14,592 nt of DNA from JBAZHE01 sp964547855 (lineage in GTDB: Bacteria; Patescibacteriota; Patescibacteriia; Patescibacteriales; WJLG01). This document shows positions 5,931 through 12,350 of the stretch, one piece after another. The translations under genes and the position numbers were made by a program. The DNA is taken from contig CAZJPG010000025.1 in NCBI GenBank assembly GCA_964547855.1, positions 1-14,592 of the forward strand, in the 5' to 3' direction. The notes below the pieces were generated by a model. The model worked only from the letters and a program-made list of their open reading frames with translations, had not been told where the DNA came from and ran no database searches. The stretch's first letter is position 1. Every line of letters begins with the position of its first letter.

Positions 5931-7369
5931 ATGCTTTTCCGTTTTATCATCATTCTTATATCTTCTTTTTTTATACCCCCAAAGACGAAAATGAACACAA
6001 AGTAAACCAATGACGACAAGATCAGCGAAAAGACAAGCCCCCAAACACCTTGCGCATAGATAGGGCTCATCATCGATAAGGTCAATGCCATAGGCAATGA
6101 AGCGGCGGCGGCTTTTGTAAAGATGGACAAGTGCGGAAAGATGCGAGCATACCGCCAAAGATAATAGAACATAAAGACGGTTATGGAAAACTCACTGTAA
6201 ACAGTGACTGCAGCAGCGCCGAAGTATGAATATTTTGGTATGAATATCAAATAACCAATAACCGAAGTCACTGCCGTAAAAAAATATGAGCCAATTATCT
6301 CCTTTTGCTTACCAATAGATACCATGACATGCGACATAAGACAGCTTATGAATACTAACCCAGCGGCTCCCATCAAAACCTTAAGTACGGTTCCAGACCC
6401 AGAAAAATCAGAACCAGCGACCATTCTCATCACTGGCTCGGCGGCGAATTGAGTGCCGATAAAAAGCGGTAGCGCCAGCATTACCATTAAGTCAAACGAT
6501 CTTTGTAGTATCTTCTTGAAATAATCCTTTTGACCGGACAAGTGGGCGGCGGTCAATATCGGCATGATCACGCCAGCGAACATAAAGGGCAGCGAAGTAA
6601 GAATGTCGATGACTTTATATGCGGCCCCGTAAACACCGACATCAGCCTGATCCTTCATCAAAGAGAGCATCAAGGTGTCGGTCTTTAGATACAATAAATT
6701 GAAAATTATAGTCAGCGCCAAGGGCCAAGACTTAGCCACAACTTCCTTCCATAAAGGAAGGTCGAATCTGAATCCTGGTTTTATATATTTAAAAGAAAAA
6801 GCTAGATGAATAATGAAATTAACGGCACTACCGACCGATATAGATGACATTATTCCCAAAAGACCCCAATCATATCTAGCAGACATAAGAACTCCTAGAA
6901 AAAGAATGACCCTGCCAGCCGTTTCAGCAATAGAGACTTTGTCCATGGACAGGTATTTCTGAAATACCCCTACCAATATTTGATTCAAAGCAGTGAACAA
7001 AAACGAAGGGATAGCCGCCCAAATAGCCAAACGAACAGCAAAGGGATAAGGCAAGAACATGGCCGCGACCGGCGCTATGGCCAAGAGAATAGTTGCTGAA
7101 ACGAAACGCATGGCTAAAAGGTTCTTAACCGCCCTATCCTCGTCTACGCCAGGCGCTGATATCATCTGGACCGTTACTAAGGTCAGACCTAAATCGGCGA
7201 CAATACCAAAGAAAGATAAAAAAGTAAAAGCTGTCGTGTATTCACCAAAACCGAACGCACCCAAATACCTAGCCATCACCGCCACAGCTAAAAGACCCAA
7301 GATCGTAGTAGCGATCTTGCTTAAAATCTGAACTATAGTATTGTAGGCGACTTTAGCGGCCAACCCCAT
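5927..7369 (-). CDS. Polysaccharide flippase (Wzx/MOP superfamily)
   Basis: About 480 residues and some 12-14 hydrophobic helices along the length. The N-terminus 'YNTIVQILSKIATTILGLLAVAVMARYLGAFGFGEY' is typical of Wzx-type proteins, where a first helix is followed by ARxLGxxxFGxY. These integral membrane proteins translocate lipid-linked oligosaccharides across the cytoplasmic membrane. The frame runs open to 7429. I chose the ATG at 7367-7369 because homology-like sequence begins there; an ATG at 7415-7417 directly after a leader hairpin is the main alternative (496 residues). No SD precedes either. The gene heads the minus-strand operon; its stop overlaps the glycosyltransferase start, so the two are translationally coupled. 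An extended -10 promoter at 7455-7463 faces this way. The exact lipid-linked substrate is unknown. Confidence 0.9.
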   Translation of the reverse strand: MGLAAKVAYNTIVQILSKIATTILGLLAVAVMARYLGAFGFGEYTTAFTFLSFFGIVADLGLTLVTVQMISAPGVDEDRAVKNLLAMRFVSATILLAIAPVAAMFLPYPFAVRLAIWAAIPSFLFTALNQILVGVFQKYLSMDKVSIAETAGRVILFLGVLMSARYDWGLLGIMSSISVGSAVNFIIHLAFSFKYIKPGFRFDLPLWKEVVAKSWPLALTIIFNLLYLKTDTLMLSLMKDQADVGVYGAAYKVIDILTSLPFMFAGVIMPILTAAHLSGQKDYFKKILQRSFDLMVMLALPLFIGTQFAAEPVMRMVAGSDFSGSGTVLKVLMGAAGLVFISCLMSHVMVSIGKQKEIIGSYFFTAVTSVIGYLIFIPKYSYFGAAAVTVYSEFSITVFMFYYLWRYARIFPHLSIFTKAAAASLPMALTLSMMSPIYAQGVWGLVFSLILSSLVYFVFIFVFGGIKKEDIRMMIKRKSI

Positions 7370-7417
7370 AGCATCTAAAATTGAATAATTAGGGAATTCT
7401 AGGTATAATTTAACCAT

Positions 7418-7441
7418 AAGCCAACCCAAAGTGGCTGGCTT
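7418..7441. repeat. Hairpin between the divergent flippase and pilin genes
   Basis: A 9-bp inverted repeat (7418-7426 with 7433-7441, one G-U on the minus-strand RNA, 6-nt loop) would form at the 5' end of the flippase mRNA if transcription starts near 7448. Its end touches the alternative ATG at 7417. It could also be a DNA operator for the divergent promoters. Confidence 0.45.
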
Positions 7442-7454
7442 AATCTAAGGTAAA

Positions 7455-7463
7455 ATTATAACA
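7455..7463 (-). promoter_or_regulatory. Extended -10 promoter of the flippase operon
   Basis: On the minus strand the bases read TGTTATAAT, a consensus extended -10 (TGnTATAAT). The -35 region is weak, as is common for extended -10 promoters. A transcript would begin near 7448. Confidence 0.5.
7457..7462 (+). promoter_or_regulatory. Likely -10 of the pilin operon
   Basis: TATAAC ends 13 nt before the pilin ATG, overlapping the divergent flippase -10. A start about 7 nt downstream would leave a leader of only some 7 nt without SD. No good -35 is visible. Confidence 0.35.
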
Positions 7464-7475
7464 TAAGAAAACAAT

Positions 7476-7901
7476 ATGAGAAAGATTGCTATCTTGGCTT
7501 TTATTACATCCTTTTTTCTTTCTTTAAGCGTTATGGCCATACCGGCCGCTCAAGCTCAAGGAGGCTTTCTTGACATCCAGAATCAAGAAGGATTCTCGAC
7601 CGATGACGGTAATATACCTGGACAATTCGGACAATCGGCCGGATCGCCTAGTGATATAAGAACTATAATAGCTAAATTGATAAAAGTAGTTCTAACTTTA
7701 CTGGCCACAATATTTCTAGTCCTAATGTTCTTAGCTGGCTTTAAATGGATGACGGCATCCGGGAACGAGAGCCAAATCGATGAAGCGAAAAAAACTATAA
7801 CCCAGTCCGTTATTGGTTTGGCGATCGTACTATCCGCCTATGCCGTAACTTCTTTTGTATTCAATAATCTACTCAAAATAACTTCGGGGACCGGTAGATA
7901 A
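7476..7901 (+). CDS. T4SS-type pilin-like protein (Mbov_0395/VirB2-TrbC-like)
   Basis: 141 residues. A Sec signal peptide covers about 1-27 (MRK, hydrophobic core, 'PAAQA' cleavage site). A polar, glycine-rich segment follows, then two transmembrane helices at about 64-89 and 111-132. They are joined by the conserved loop 'GFKWMTASGNESQIDEAKKTI', the hallmark of pilin-like conjugal-transfer proteins widespread in mycoplasmas and Patescibacteria. By analogy with VirB2 it may form a surface filament or a membrane channel subunit; no other T4SS genes (ATPase, VirB6, VirB8) are in the window. The ATG at 7476 has an A-rich leader without SD. The next gene, a membrane-anchored glycosidase, begins 6 bp after the stop, so the two are cotranscribed. 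Family call good; filament formation is inference. Confidence 0.85.
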   Translation: MRKIAILAFITSFFLSLSVMAIPAAQAQGGFLDIQNQEGFSTDDGNIPGQFGQSAGSPSDIRTIIAKLIKVVLTLLATIFLVLMFLAGFKWMTASGNESQIDEAKKTITQSVIGLAIVLSAYAVTSFVFNNLLKITSGTGR

Positions 7902-7907
7902 CGCTCT

Positions 7908-8918
7908 ATGAATATCATTAAATTGATAAAATGGATATTGATAGTCGCCTGTGCGCTAACGCTGATATTCTTGGCTTTTAGCCGCGGCCACGTCTATAAC
8001 GAAAAAGAATTGTCTTATGGCGCGACCTTTTCGGTAAAACACTCAAAATGGCTAGTCGGAGATCAATGGCGTGACAACTACCTATCCATGCTCGATGATT
8101 TAGAAGTTAGAACTATTCGCGTTCCAGCTTATTGGGATGAGATACAAAAAACAGACGGTGATCACTATGACTATTCCGACCTTGACTGGATGGTTGACGA
8201 AGCTGGCAAGAGAAATGCCAGAATAGTCTTGGCCGTAGGTTATCGTTTGCCTCGTTGGCCAGAGTGCCACCTACCAGATTGGGTCAAGCCGTTGGATGAG
8301 GCCTCTATGCAAGACAAGGTCTTGTCCTACATGAAAAATACGGTAGAACGCTACAAAGACAAGCCGCAAATATACGCTTGGCAAATAGAGAATGAGCCAT
8401 TTTTGCGCCTTTTTGGACAATGCCCCAATTTTAGCTCAGATTTCCTTGACAAAGAGATAGCAATGGTCAAAGATATGGATGAACGACCGATAATAGTCAC
8501 CGACTCTGGAGAATTGTCGCTTTGGATCCATGCTGCCTCTCGCGCCGACATCTTAGGTACTTCCATGTATCTCAATACTTATTCCCAAGCAACAAAGTCG
8601 TATATCCATTATCCCATCGGTCCAAGCTTCTTCATGTTCAAAAAAAATCTAGTGTCTCTTTTCGCTCATCCTAAGAAATGGATAGTCATAGAGATGCAAG
8701 CGGAACCATGGGGACCAGTCTCTTACGTCGAAATGAGCGAAAAAGAAAAAGCCAGAACGATGGATGTCGATAAATTCAAAAAAATATTGGAGTTTGGTCG
8801 CCAAGCAGGTTTTCAAGAATTCTACCTTTGGGGAGTCGAGTGGTGGTACTGGGAAAAAACAGTGAAAAATAATCCAGTCTACTGGGAAGAGGCTAGAAAA
8901 GTATTCACTGGGCAATAA
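7908..8918 (+). CDS. Membrane-anchored clan GH-A glycoside hydrolase-like protein
   Basis: 336 residues. An N-terminal helix (about 5-24) without a cleavage site should tether the protein to the outer face of the membrane. The remainder fits a (beta/alpha)8 barrel: 'VRTIRVPAYWDEIQ' (strand 2), 'ARIVLAVGY' (strand 3), 'YAWQIENEP' (strand 4, acid/base E163 in the NEP motif), 'ADILGTSMY' (strand 6), and 'KWIVIEMQAEPWG' (strand 7, probable nucleophile E262). This NEP plus distant E pairing marks retaining glycosidases of clan GH-A, a clan that includes the GH5, GH39 and GH42 families; I cannot assign the family or the sugar. The start lies 6 bp after the pilin stop; no SD. A ROK-type kinase gene follows after 22 bp. 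It may trim surface or host glycans (inference). Confidence 0.85.
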   Translation: MNIIKLIKWILIVACALTLIFLAFSRGHVYNEKELSYGATFSVKHSKWLVGDQWRDNYLSMLDDLEVRTIRVPAYWDEIQKTDGDHYDYSDLDWMVDEAGKRNARIVLAVGYRLPRWPECHLPDWVKPLDEASMQDKVLSYMKNTVERYKDKPQIYAWQIENEPFLRLFGQCPNFSSDFLDKEIAMVKDMDERPIIVTDSGELSLWIHAASRADILGTSMYLNTYSQATKSYIHYPIGPSFFMFKKNLVSLFAHPKKWIVIEMQAEPWGPVSYVEMSEKEKARTMDVDKFKKILEFGRQAGFQEFYLWGVEWWYWEKTVKNNPVYWEEARKVFTGQ

Positions 8919-8924
8919 TTCCAA

Positions 8925-8936
8925 TATAAATATAAA
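8925..8936 (+). promoter_or_regulatory. Tandem TATAAA hexamers before the ROK gene
   Basis: TATAAA at 8925-8930 and again at 8931-8936 lie just before the ATG at 8941. They could be a -10 giving a nearly leaderless ROK transcript, or simply A/T-rich leader sequence; no -35 is evident. Confidence 0.25.
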
Positions 8937-8940
8937 CGAT

Positions 8941-9795
8941 ATGGCAGCCAAAAGAAAAAGCTATTCCATAGGTATAGACATCGGTGGCACAAACATGAAG
9001 GCCGTGCTTTTCGACGGGCAGAAATCCGTGACCGATTATTCTCTGGGAACCCCCAAGGACTCTTTGGAACACCTTTTAATAATGGTAACTGCCTTAGTAG
9101 AACCACTGATAAAAAAAGCTCAGGACGATAAAATAAACATAAAAGGCATAGGAGTGGGTGTGGCTGGAATAATCGACCCGACATCGCAAAAAGTCGTCGA
9201 TTCACCTAACTTACAAATACTGAACGGGGTTAAGCTTGGTGAAACTCTAAAAAACAGATTGAACATGCCAATCGCCAAAGTCGACAACGACGCTGAATGT
9301 TTTCTGCGCGCCGAAGCGACCCTTGGCAAAGCAGTTGGGATCGACAATGTTTATGGTCTTACACTAGGAACAGGAATAGGCGGAGCATGGTGGCACAATG
9401 GCGACATCTATTACGGGCAGAGAGGCTTATCCGAACCAAGCCGTATGGTGATAGATGCCTTCTCAGGAACCACACTAGAAGCTGCTTATCAAAAACTAAC
9501 CCAAAACAATCCCTTGAATTTAGCGGTCGACGTCTATCGTGGCGACCCACTAGCTCAAAGAGCCTACGAAGAAGTGGGCAAACTCCTAGGCATAGCCTGC
9601 GCCAACATAGTCAATCTGCTCGATCCTGAAGGAATAATAATTGGTGGAGGCGTTATAGAATCTTCAGACCTCTTCCTTCCGGAAATGAAAAAAACTTTAG
9701 AAGATGCTGTTCCTGCTGCCAGGGATATAAAGATAATGAAGGCAAAATTAGGACAGGAAGCAGGAGCCATAGGAGCAGCTCTTATGGTGAAGTAG
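8941..9795 (+). CDS. ROK-family sugar kinase-like protein lacking the zinc motif
   Basis: 284 residues with an ASKHA-type ATP-binding core. Visible are the phosphate 1 loop 'IGIDIGGTNMK' (D13-G15-G16-T17), 'GVGVAGIIDP', catalytic 'VDNDAEC' with D117, 'GLTLGTGIGG' (phosphate 2), and C-terminal 'LDPEGIIIGGGV' (adenosine loop). This is the layout of ROK glucokinases and N-acetylhexosamine kinases. Oddity: the segment that should read GExGH followed by CxCGxxGCxE is replaced by 'LSEPSRMVIDAFSGTTLE' (163-180). E165 persists, but the sugar- and zinc-binding His is Arg and all zinc cysteines are gone, with about ten residues missing. Activity and substrate are therefore uncertain. It lies 22 bp after the glycosidase gene and is followed by a terminator, so it closes the pilin operon. 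There is no DNA-binding domain, so it is not a ROK repressor. Confidence 0.88.
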   Translation: MAAKRKSYSIGIDIGGTNMKAVLFDGQKSVTDYSLGTPKDSLEHLLIMVTALVEPLIKKAQDDKINIKGIGVGVAGIIDPTSQKVVDSPNLQILNGVKLGETLKNRLNMPIAKVDNDAECFLRAEATLGKAVGIDNVYGLTLGTGIGGAWWHNGDIYYGQRGLSEPSRMVIDAFSGTTLEAAYQKLTQNNPLNLAVDVYRGDPLAQRAYEEVGKLLGIACANIVNLLDPEGIIIGGGVIESSDLFLPEMKKTLEDAVPAARDIKIMKAKLGQEAGAIGAALMVK

Positions 9796-9819
9796 GAATT
9801 ATTGATTTTAAATTTTTCT

Positions 9820-9870
9820 GCTATTAAAAAATCCCCAACGCTTTATCGGTGTTGGGGATTTTTTAATAGC
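9820..9870. terminator. Bidirectional terminator, perfect 20-bp stem
   Basis: Bases 9820-9839 pair perfectly with 9851-9870 across an 11-nt loop. The GC core is flanked by A6 on one side and T6 on the other. It lies between the convergent ROK gene (stop 9795) and thioredoxin gene (stop 9876) and serves both. Confidence 0.92.
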
Positions 9871-9875
9871 AAGAA

Positions 9876-10190
9876 CTAACTTAGGAGCTCTTGTAAGGAT
9901 TGTTTGGACTGAGCGCCAGTAGCCGTCTTAATGACCTCTCCGTCTTTAAAAACCTTTAAGGTTGGCAACGACATGACCTCATACTTCTCGACCAAGGCTG
10001 GAGATTCCTCGATGCTAACCTTGGCTACGGCGAATTTATCACCGCCTTCTTCGGCCAACTCATCTATCAATGGCGCCATGATCTTGCAGCCGCCGCACCA
10101 CTCGGCAAAAAAATCGACTAAAACCGGCTTAGTTTTAGACACTTCTAAAACCTCGGAGTCGAAATCACTTTCTTTAATGATCTTAGCCAT
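9876..10190 (-). CDS. trxA: Thioredoxin with WCGGC active site
   Basis: 104 residues, standard thioredoxin length. The fold is complete: 'PVLVDFFAEW' leads into W31-C32-G33-G34-C35, then a helix with P40, 'FAVAKVSIEE', the 'MSLPTLKVF' strand with cis-proline P76, and a final 'GAQSKQSLQELL' helix. It reduces disulfides in the cytoplasm. The active site is CGGC where most thioredoxins have CGPC; loss of that proline usually shifts the redox potential and can relax the helix. No NADPH-thioredoxin reductase is in the window, while an FTR catalytic subunit is at 1733-2095, so ferredoxin-driven reduction is possible (inference). The ATG is 20 bp downstream of the clpP stop and lacks an SD; both genes probably share the clpP promoter. 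Confidence 0.94.
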   Translation of the reverse strand: MAKIIKESDFDSEVLEVSKTKPVLVDFFAEWCGGCKIMAPLIDELAEEGGDKFAVAKVSIEESPALVEKYEVMSLPTLKVFKDGEVIKTATGAQSKQSLQELLS

Positions 10191-10210
10191 AGTCGCAAAA
10201 ATTTAGATAA

Positions 10211-10789
10211 TTATTTTTTTATGACTTTGTCTATCAATCCATATTTCTTAGCCTCTTCGGCAGTCATGAAATTGTCACGATCAGTATCTTTCTCTACGGC
10301 CTTAATATCCTTGCCAGTGTGTTTAGCCAACAAAGTATTAAGCTGATCTTTCATTTTTAATATTCTTTCGGCGCGGATCTTTATATCAGAGGCCTGTCCC
10401 TCGACTCCTCCTAACACCTGATGGATCATTATCTCGCTATTAGGCAAAGCGAAGCGCTTGCCTTGAGCCCCAGAGGCCAAAAGAAAGGCGCCCATAGACG
10501 CGGCCATGCCGACGCAAATAGTGGAAACATCGCTCTTAATGTATTGCATAGTGTCATAGATCGCTAAACCAGAAGTTACACTGCCACCAGGAGAATTGAT
10601 ATAGAATTTTATGTCCTTGTCCTGATTTTCAGCATCAAGGAATAAAAGCTGGGCAATGATTATGTTGGCGACATGATCATCGATCGGTTCACCTAAAAAG
10701 ATTATTCTATCCTTAAGCAAACGAGAATATATGTCATAAGCGCGTTCGACTTGGCCAGTCTTTTCTATCACTGTTGGTATTAAAGTCAT
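10211..10789 (-). CDS. clpP: ATP-dependent Clp protease proteolytic subunit
   Basis: 192 residues, normal ClpP length. The catalytic triad is intact: S98 in 'GMAASMGAF', H123 in 'IMIHQ' and D172 in 'DRDNFM'. The oxyanion-hole strand 'FYINSPGGSV' and the handle helix are conserved too. It forms tetradecameric chambers that degrade proteins fed by Clp ATPases; the ATPase is not in this window. The propeptide is minimal (start 'MTLIPTVIE'). The gene has a strong promoter at 10816-10844 but no SD; its predicted leader is about 20 nt. Thioredoxin follows 20 bp downstream, so proteolysis and thiol repair are coexpressed. Identification is secure. Confidence 0.97.
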   Translation of the reverse strand: MTLIPTVIEKTGQVERAYDIYSRLLKDRIIFLGEPIDDHVANIIIAQLLFLDAENQDKDIKFYINSPGGSVTSGLAIYDTMQYIKSDVSTICVGMAASMGAFLLASGAQGKRFALPNSEIMIHQVLGGVEGQASDIKIRAERILKMKDQLNTLLAKHTGKDIKAVEKDTDRDNFMTAEEAKKYGLIDKVIKK

Positions 10790-10815
10790 ATTTTTAATAT
10801 TGGGTTTATTATAGA

Positions 10816-10844
10816 ATAATAGGAAAAATAAGGCGTTTTGTCAA
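10816..10844 (-). promoter_or_regulatory. Sigma70-type promoter of clpP-trx
   Basis: On the minus strand TTGACA (10844-10839) and TATTAT (10821-10816) are separated by exactly 17 bp, predicting a start near 10809. A second TATAAT lies at 10813-10808. The -35 overlaps the U-tract of the upstream gene's terminator. Confidence 0.75.
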
Positions 10845-10876
10845 AAAAAATTCCAAGGGACGACAATCCCCTGGAA
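10842..10876 (-). terminator. Intrinsic terminator of the two-gene orphan operon
   Basis: A 10-bp stem (10867-10876 with 10851-10860, one G-U, 6-nt loop) is followed on the minus strand by eight U's. It lies 28 bp after the stop of the membrane orphan and directly before the clpP -35. Confidence 0.88.
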
Positions 10877-10904
10877 CGACTCAAAACTTGTGAAGCTCAA
10901 ATTT

Positions 10905-11375
10905 TTATGTTTTTTTTCGCTCTCGCATGTTAAACAGAAAACAACCTATTCTGTTAACATAGAAGACTCCCAGAAAAAAACCACCAAAAAGCACAAAAAG
11001 AACAACAGCTAAACACGAGAAACCTGTTACATAAGCGTAAAAAGCCGACATACTAGACGTCAACTTGGCGACCACCAAAACCATTTCGACCGCGCTGGGC
11101 GTAAGCGATAAACTGATAAAAAATCCAAACAACATCCCGATAATTTTTTCTTTAGAAGAAGAAGTGCAAGGAGTATCGTCTAAGTTATAAAAACAAAATA
11201 AGGTAGTAGCCACAAGCGGAATCTCTATTACGCTTCTAATAAAGGCGGCGGCAATAGAAAATAAATTACTCTCCCAACCCTTCATCGGATAAACCAAGAT
11301 AAAATGAATTATTAAGGAAAAGAACACTCCAAAGCACAACAACCAGATTTTACGCTCAATTTTTTTCATTTTCAT
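10905..11375 (-). CDS. Orphan membrane protein, about 4 transmembrane helices
   Basis: Not a family I recognise. From the ATG at 11373-11375 the product has 156 residues: a basic N-terminus 'MKMKKIERK', then four hydrophobic helices at about 10-32, 40-62, 78-102 and 115-140, and a basic C-terminus 'RERKKT'. This is the pattern of a small polytopic inner-membrane protein with N- and C-termini inside. The start is supported by AAAGGAG 6 nt upstream. The frame is open further: an ATG at 11451-11453 overlaps the upstream stop as TGATG and would add 26 residues including a fifth hydrophobic stretch, so a coupled, longer form is possible. The gene is second in an operon with the 12223 orphan, and is followed by a strong terminator. 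Function unknown. Confidence 0.7.
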   Translation of the reverse strand: MKMKKIERKIWLLCFGVFFSLIIHFILVYPMKGWESNLFSIAAAFIRSVIEIPLVATTLFCFYNLDDTPCTSSSKEKIIGMLFGFFISLSLTPSAVEMVLVVAKLTSSMSAFYAYVTGFSCLAVVLFVLFGGFFLGVFYVNRIGCFLFNMRERKKT

Positions 11376-11381
11376 CCACGA

Positions 11382-11388
11382 CTCCTTT
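11382..11388 (-). promoter_or_regulatory. Shine-Dalgarno deciding the 11375 start
   Basis: AAAGGAG on the minus strand lies 6 nt before ATG 11375, with the same AAAGGAGT...ATGAAAATG arrangement seen at the LemA-like gene (1027-1048). Confidence 0.65.
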
Positions 11389-11452
11389 CTATAAAGACAT
11401 TCAATTAAAAAACACACTCCGCGGATAACTAAAACAATAGCAATAAAAAACA

Positions 11453-12223
11453 TCAATACACAAGCGATATCCCGATTCGTTCGACATTAGAAAGCCGATA
11501 GAAGGAAAAATTATCGACTAAAAAAGTCCTTATTTTTTTCGCTACGACTTCAGAAAAAGCGTCATTCTCAATCTCCTCAGGAAGAATATAAGCTTCTAAT
11601 AACGACCAAAAATCGAACATGAAAGACTTGAAAGATTCTTTGACATAGTCCTTGTAAGAGGGCAAAAAATAAGAACGACCATCAGACCAATCACTAATCA
11701 GAAAATCAATGACCTCCATGTCGTCATATTCATCCATCAACACCAGTTGTAACTGCACTCCGATTGGAATCCAGGCCGGCATCTTCCGATTAAAAGGAAA
11801 ATTAAAAGAATCTATGTATTCGACCGATTTCCTCATCTTACCACTTAATGGTAAATCACCGACAACAGTAATGGATATAGGGACGATAAGCCCCTCCTTT
11901 CCCGAAACGATCACCGCATCACCCTTTTTATAGCGAATCAGCTCTCGTTTTTTAAAATCCAGGCTCAAGAAAAAATTCATTTCACCCGCCCTATCGGCAA
12001 TCGGATGTATCAACAACAGCCTCCTAACAAAACAAATCGACACCACGAAAACCACTAAAGACACCCCACCGACAAGCCAAGCCCAAACAGAGAAACTTGC
12101 CCAACCCAGCCATTCAATAATAAGCGCCGCGACAAAAAATGCGATAGCGACCGAAATGAAATATTTCTTGAACGCACCACTATCCATGTTTTTGGCCAAA
12201 GCAAACGGAACCGTCTTAAACAT
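11453..12223 (-). CDS. Orphan protein with two N-terminal transmembrane helices
   Basis: Family not recognised. The frame is open to 12277, but a strong SD (AAAGGGG, 12234-12228) sits 4 nt before ATG 12223 and the promoter I propose would start transcription near 12261, so 12223 is the start. The 256-residue product has two hydrophobic helices (about 21-40 and 44-66) near the N-terminus forming a hairpin, then a roughly 190-residue soluble part. That part begins beta-rich ('RYKKGDAVIVSGKEGLIVPISITVVGDLPL') and becomes helical with acidic patches ('MDEYDDMEVIDFL', 'ILPEEIENDAFSEVVAKKIRTFLVDNF'). The order of membrane anchor, beta domain and helix ending in 'IGISLVY' loosely recalls SPFH/band-7 proteins, but this is weak. 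It heads a two-gene operon with the 4-TM orphan. Function unknown. Confidence 0.78.
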   Translation of the reverse strand: MFKTVPFALAKNMDSGAFKKYFISVAIAFFVAALIIEWLGWASFSVWAWLVGGVSLVVFVVSICFVRRLLLIHPIADRAGEMNFFLSLDFKKRELIRYKKGDAVIVSGKEGLIVPISITVVGDLPLSGKMRKSVEYIDSFNFPFNRKMPAWIPIGVQLQLVLMDEYDDMEVIDFLISDWSDGRSYFLPSYKDYVKESFKSFMFDFWSLLEAYILPEEIENDAFSEVVAKKIRTFLVDNFSFYRLSNVERIGISLVY

Positions 12224-12227
12224 AAAA

Positions 12228-12234
12228 CCCCTTT
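12228..12234 (-). promoter_or_regulatory. Shine-Dalgarno deciding the 12223 start
   Basis: AAAGGGG on the minus strand, 4 nt before the ATG. It rules in the internal start and makes upstream codons in the same frame part of the leader. Confidence 0.7.
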
Positions 12235-12267
12235 CGTTATATCTATAATTGTAAAGAGCTTCTGAGG

Positions 12268-12296
12268 AAGATACCATGAAAATAATATTATGTCAA
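12268..12296 (-). promoter_or_regulatory. Probable promoter of the two-gene orphan operon
   Basis: Minus strand TTGACA (12296-12291), a 17-bp spacer and TATCTT (12273-12268). The predicted start near 12261 gives a leader of about 38 nt with an SD. The -35 is perfect; the -10 matches at four of six. Confidence 0.5.
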
Positions 12297-12334
12297 CCTT
12301 GCCTTTAATGCTTTTTTGTCTTAAAATAGCATTA

Positions 12335-12340
12335 TATAAC
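12335..12340 (+). promoter_or_regulatory. Likely -10 of trpS
   Basis: TATAAC ends 10 nt before the trpS ATG, predicting a leader of only about 4 nt. The -35 region is a T-run without a good match, so this is tentative. Confidence 0.35.
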
Positions 12341-12350
12341 TACTATTTCT

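Noticed and set aside
5931..6158. N-terminal extension of the glycosyltransferase (76 residues)
   Set aside because: It lies wholly within the flippase gene in another frame, and an ATGA overlap gives a better coupled start at 5930.
8879..9629. Overlapping frames on both strands over the ROK gene
   Set aside because: Arg/Trp/Ser-rich shadow translations of a conserved gene; no start signals.
12224..12277. Upstream start of the two-TM orphan
   Set aside because: A strong SD precedes ATG 12223, and the proposed promoter would start within or after the upstream codons.
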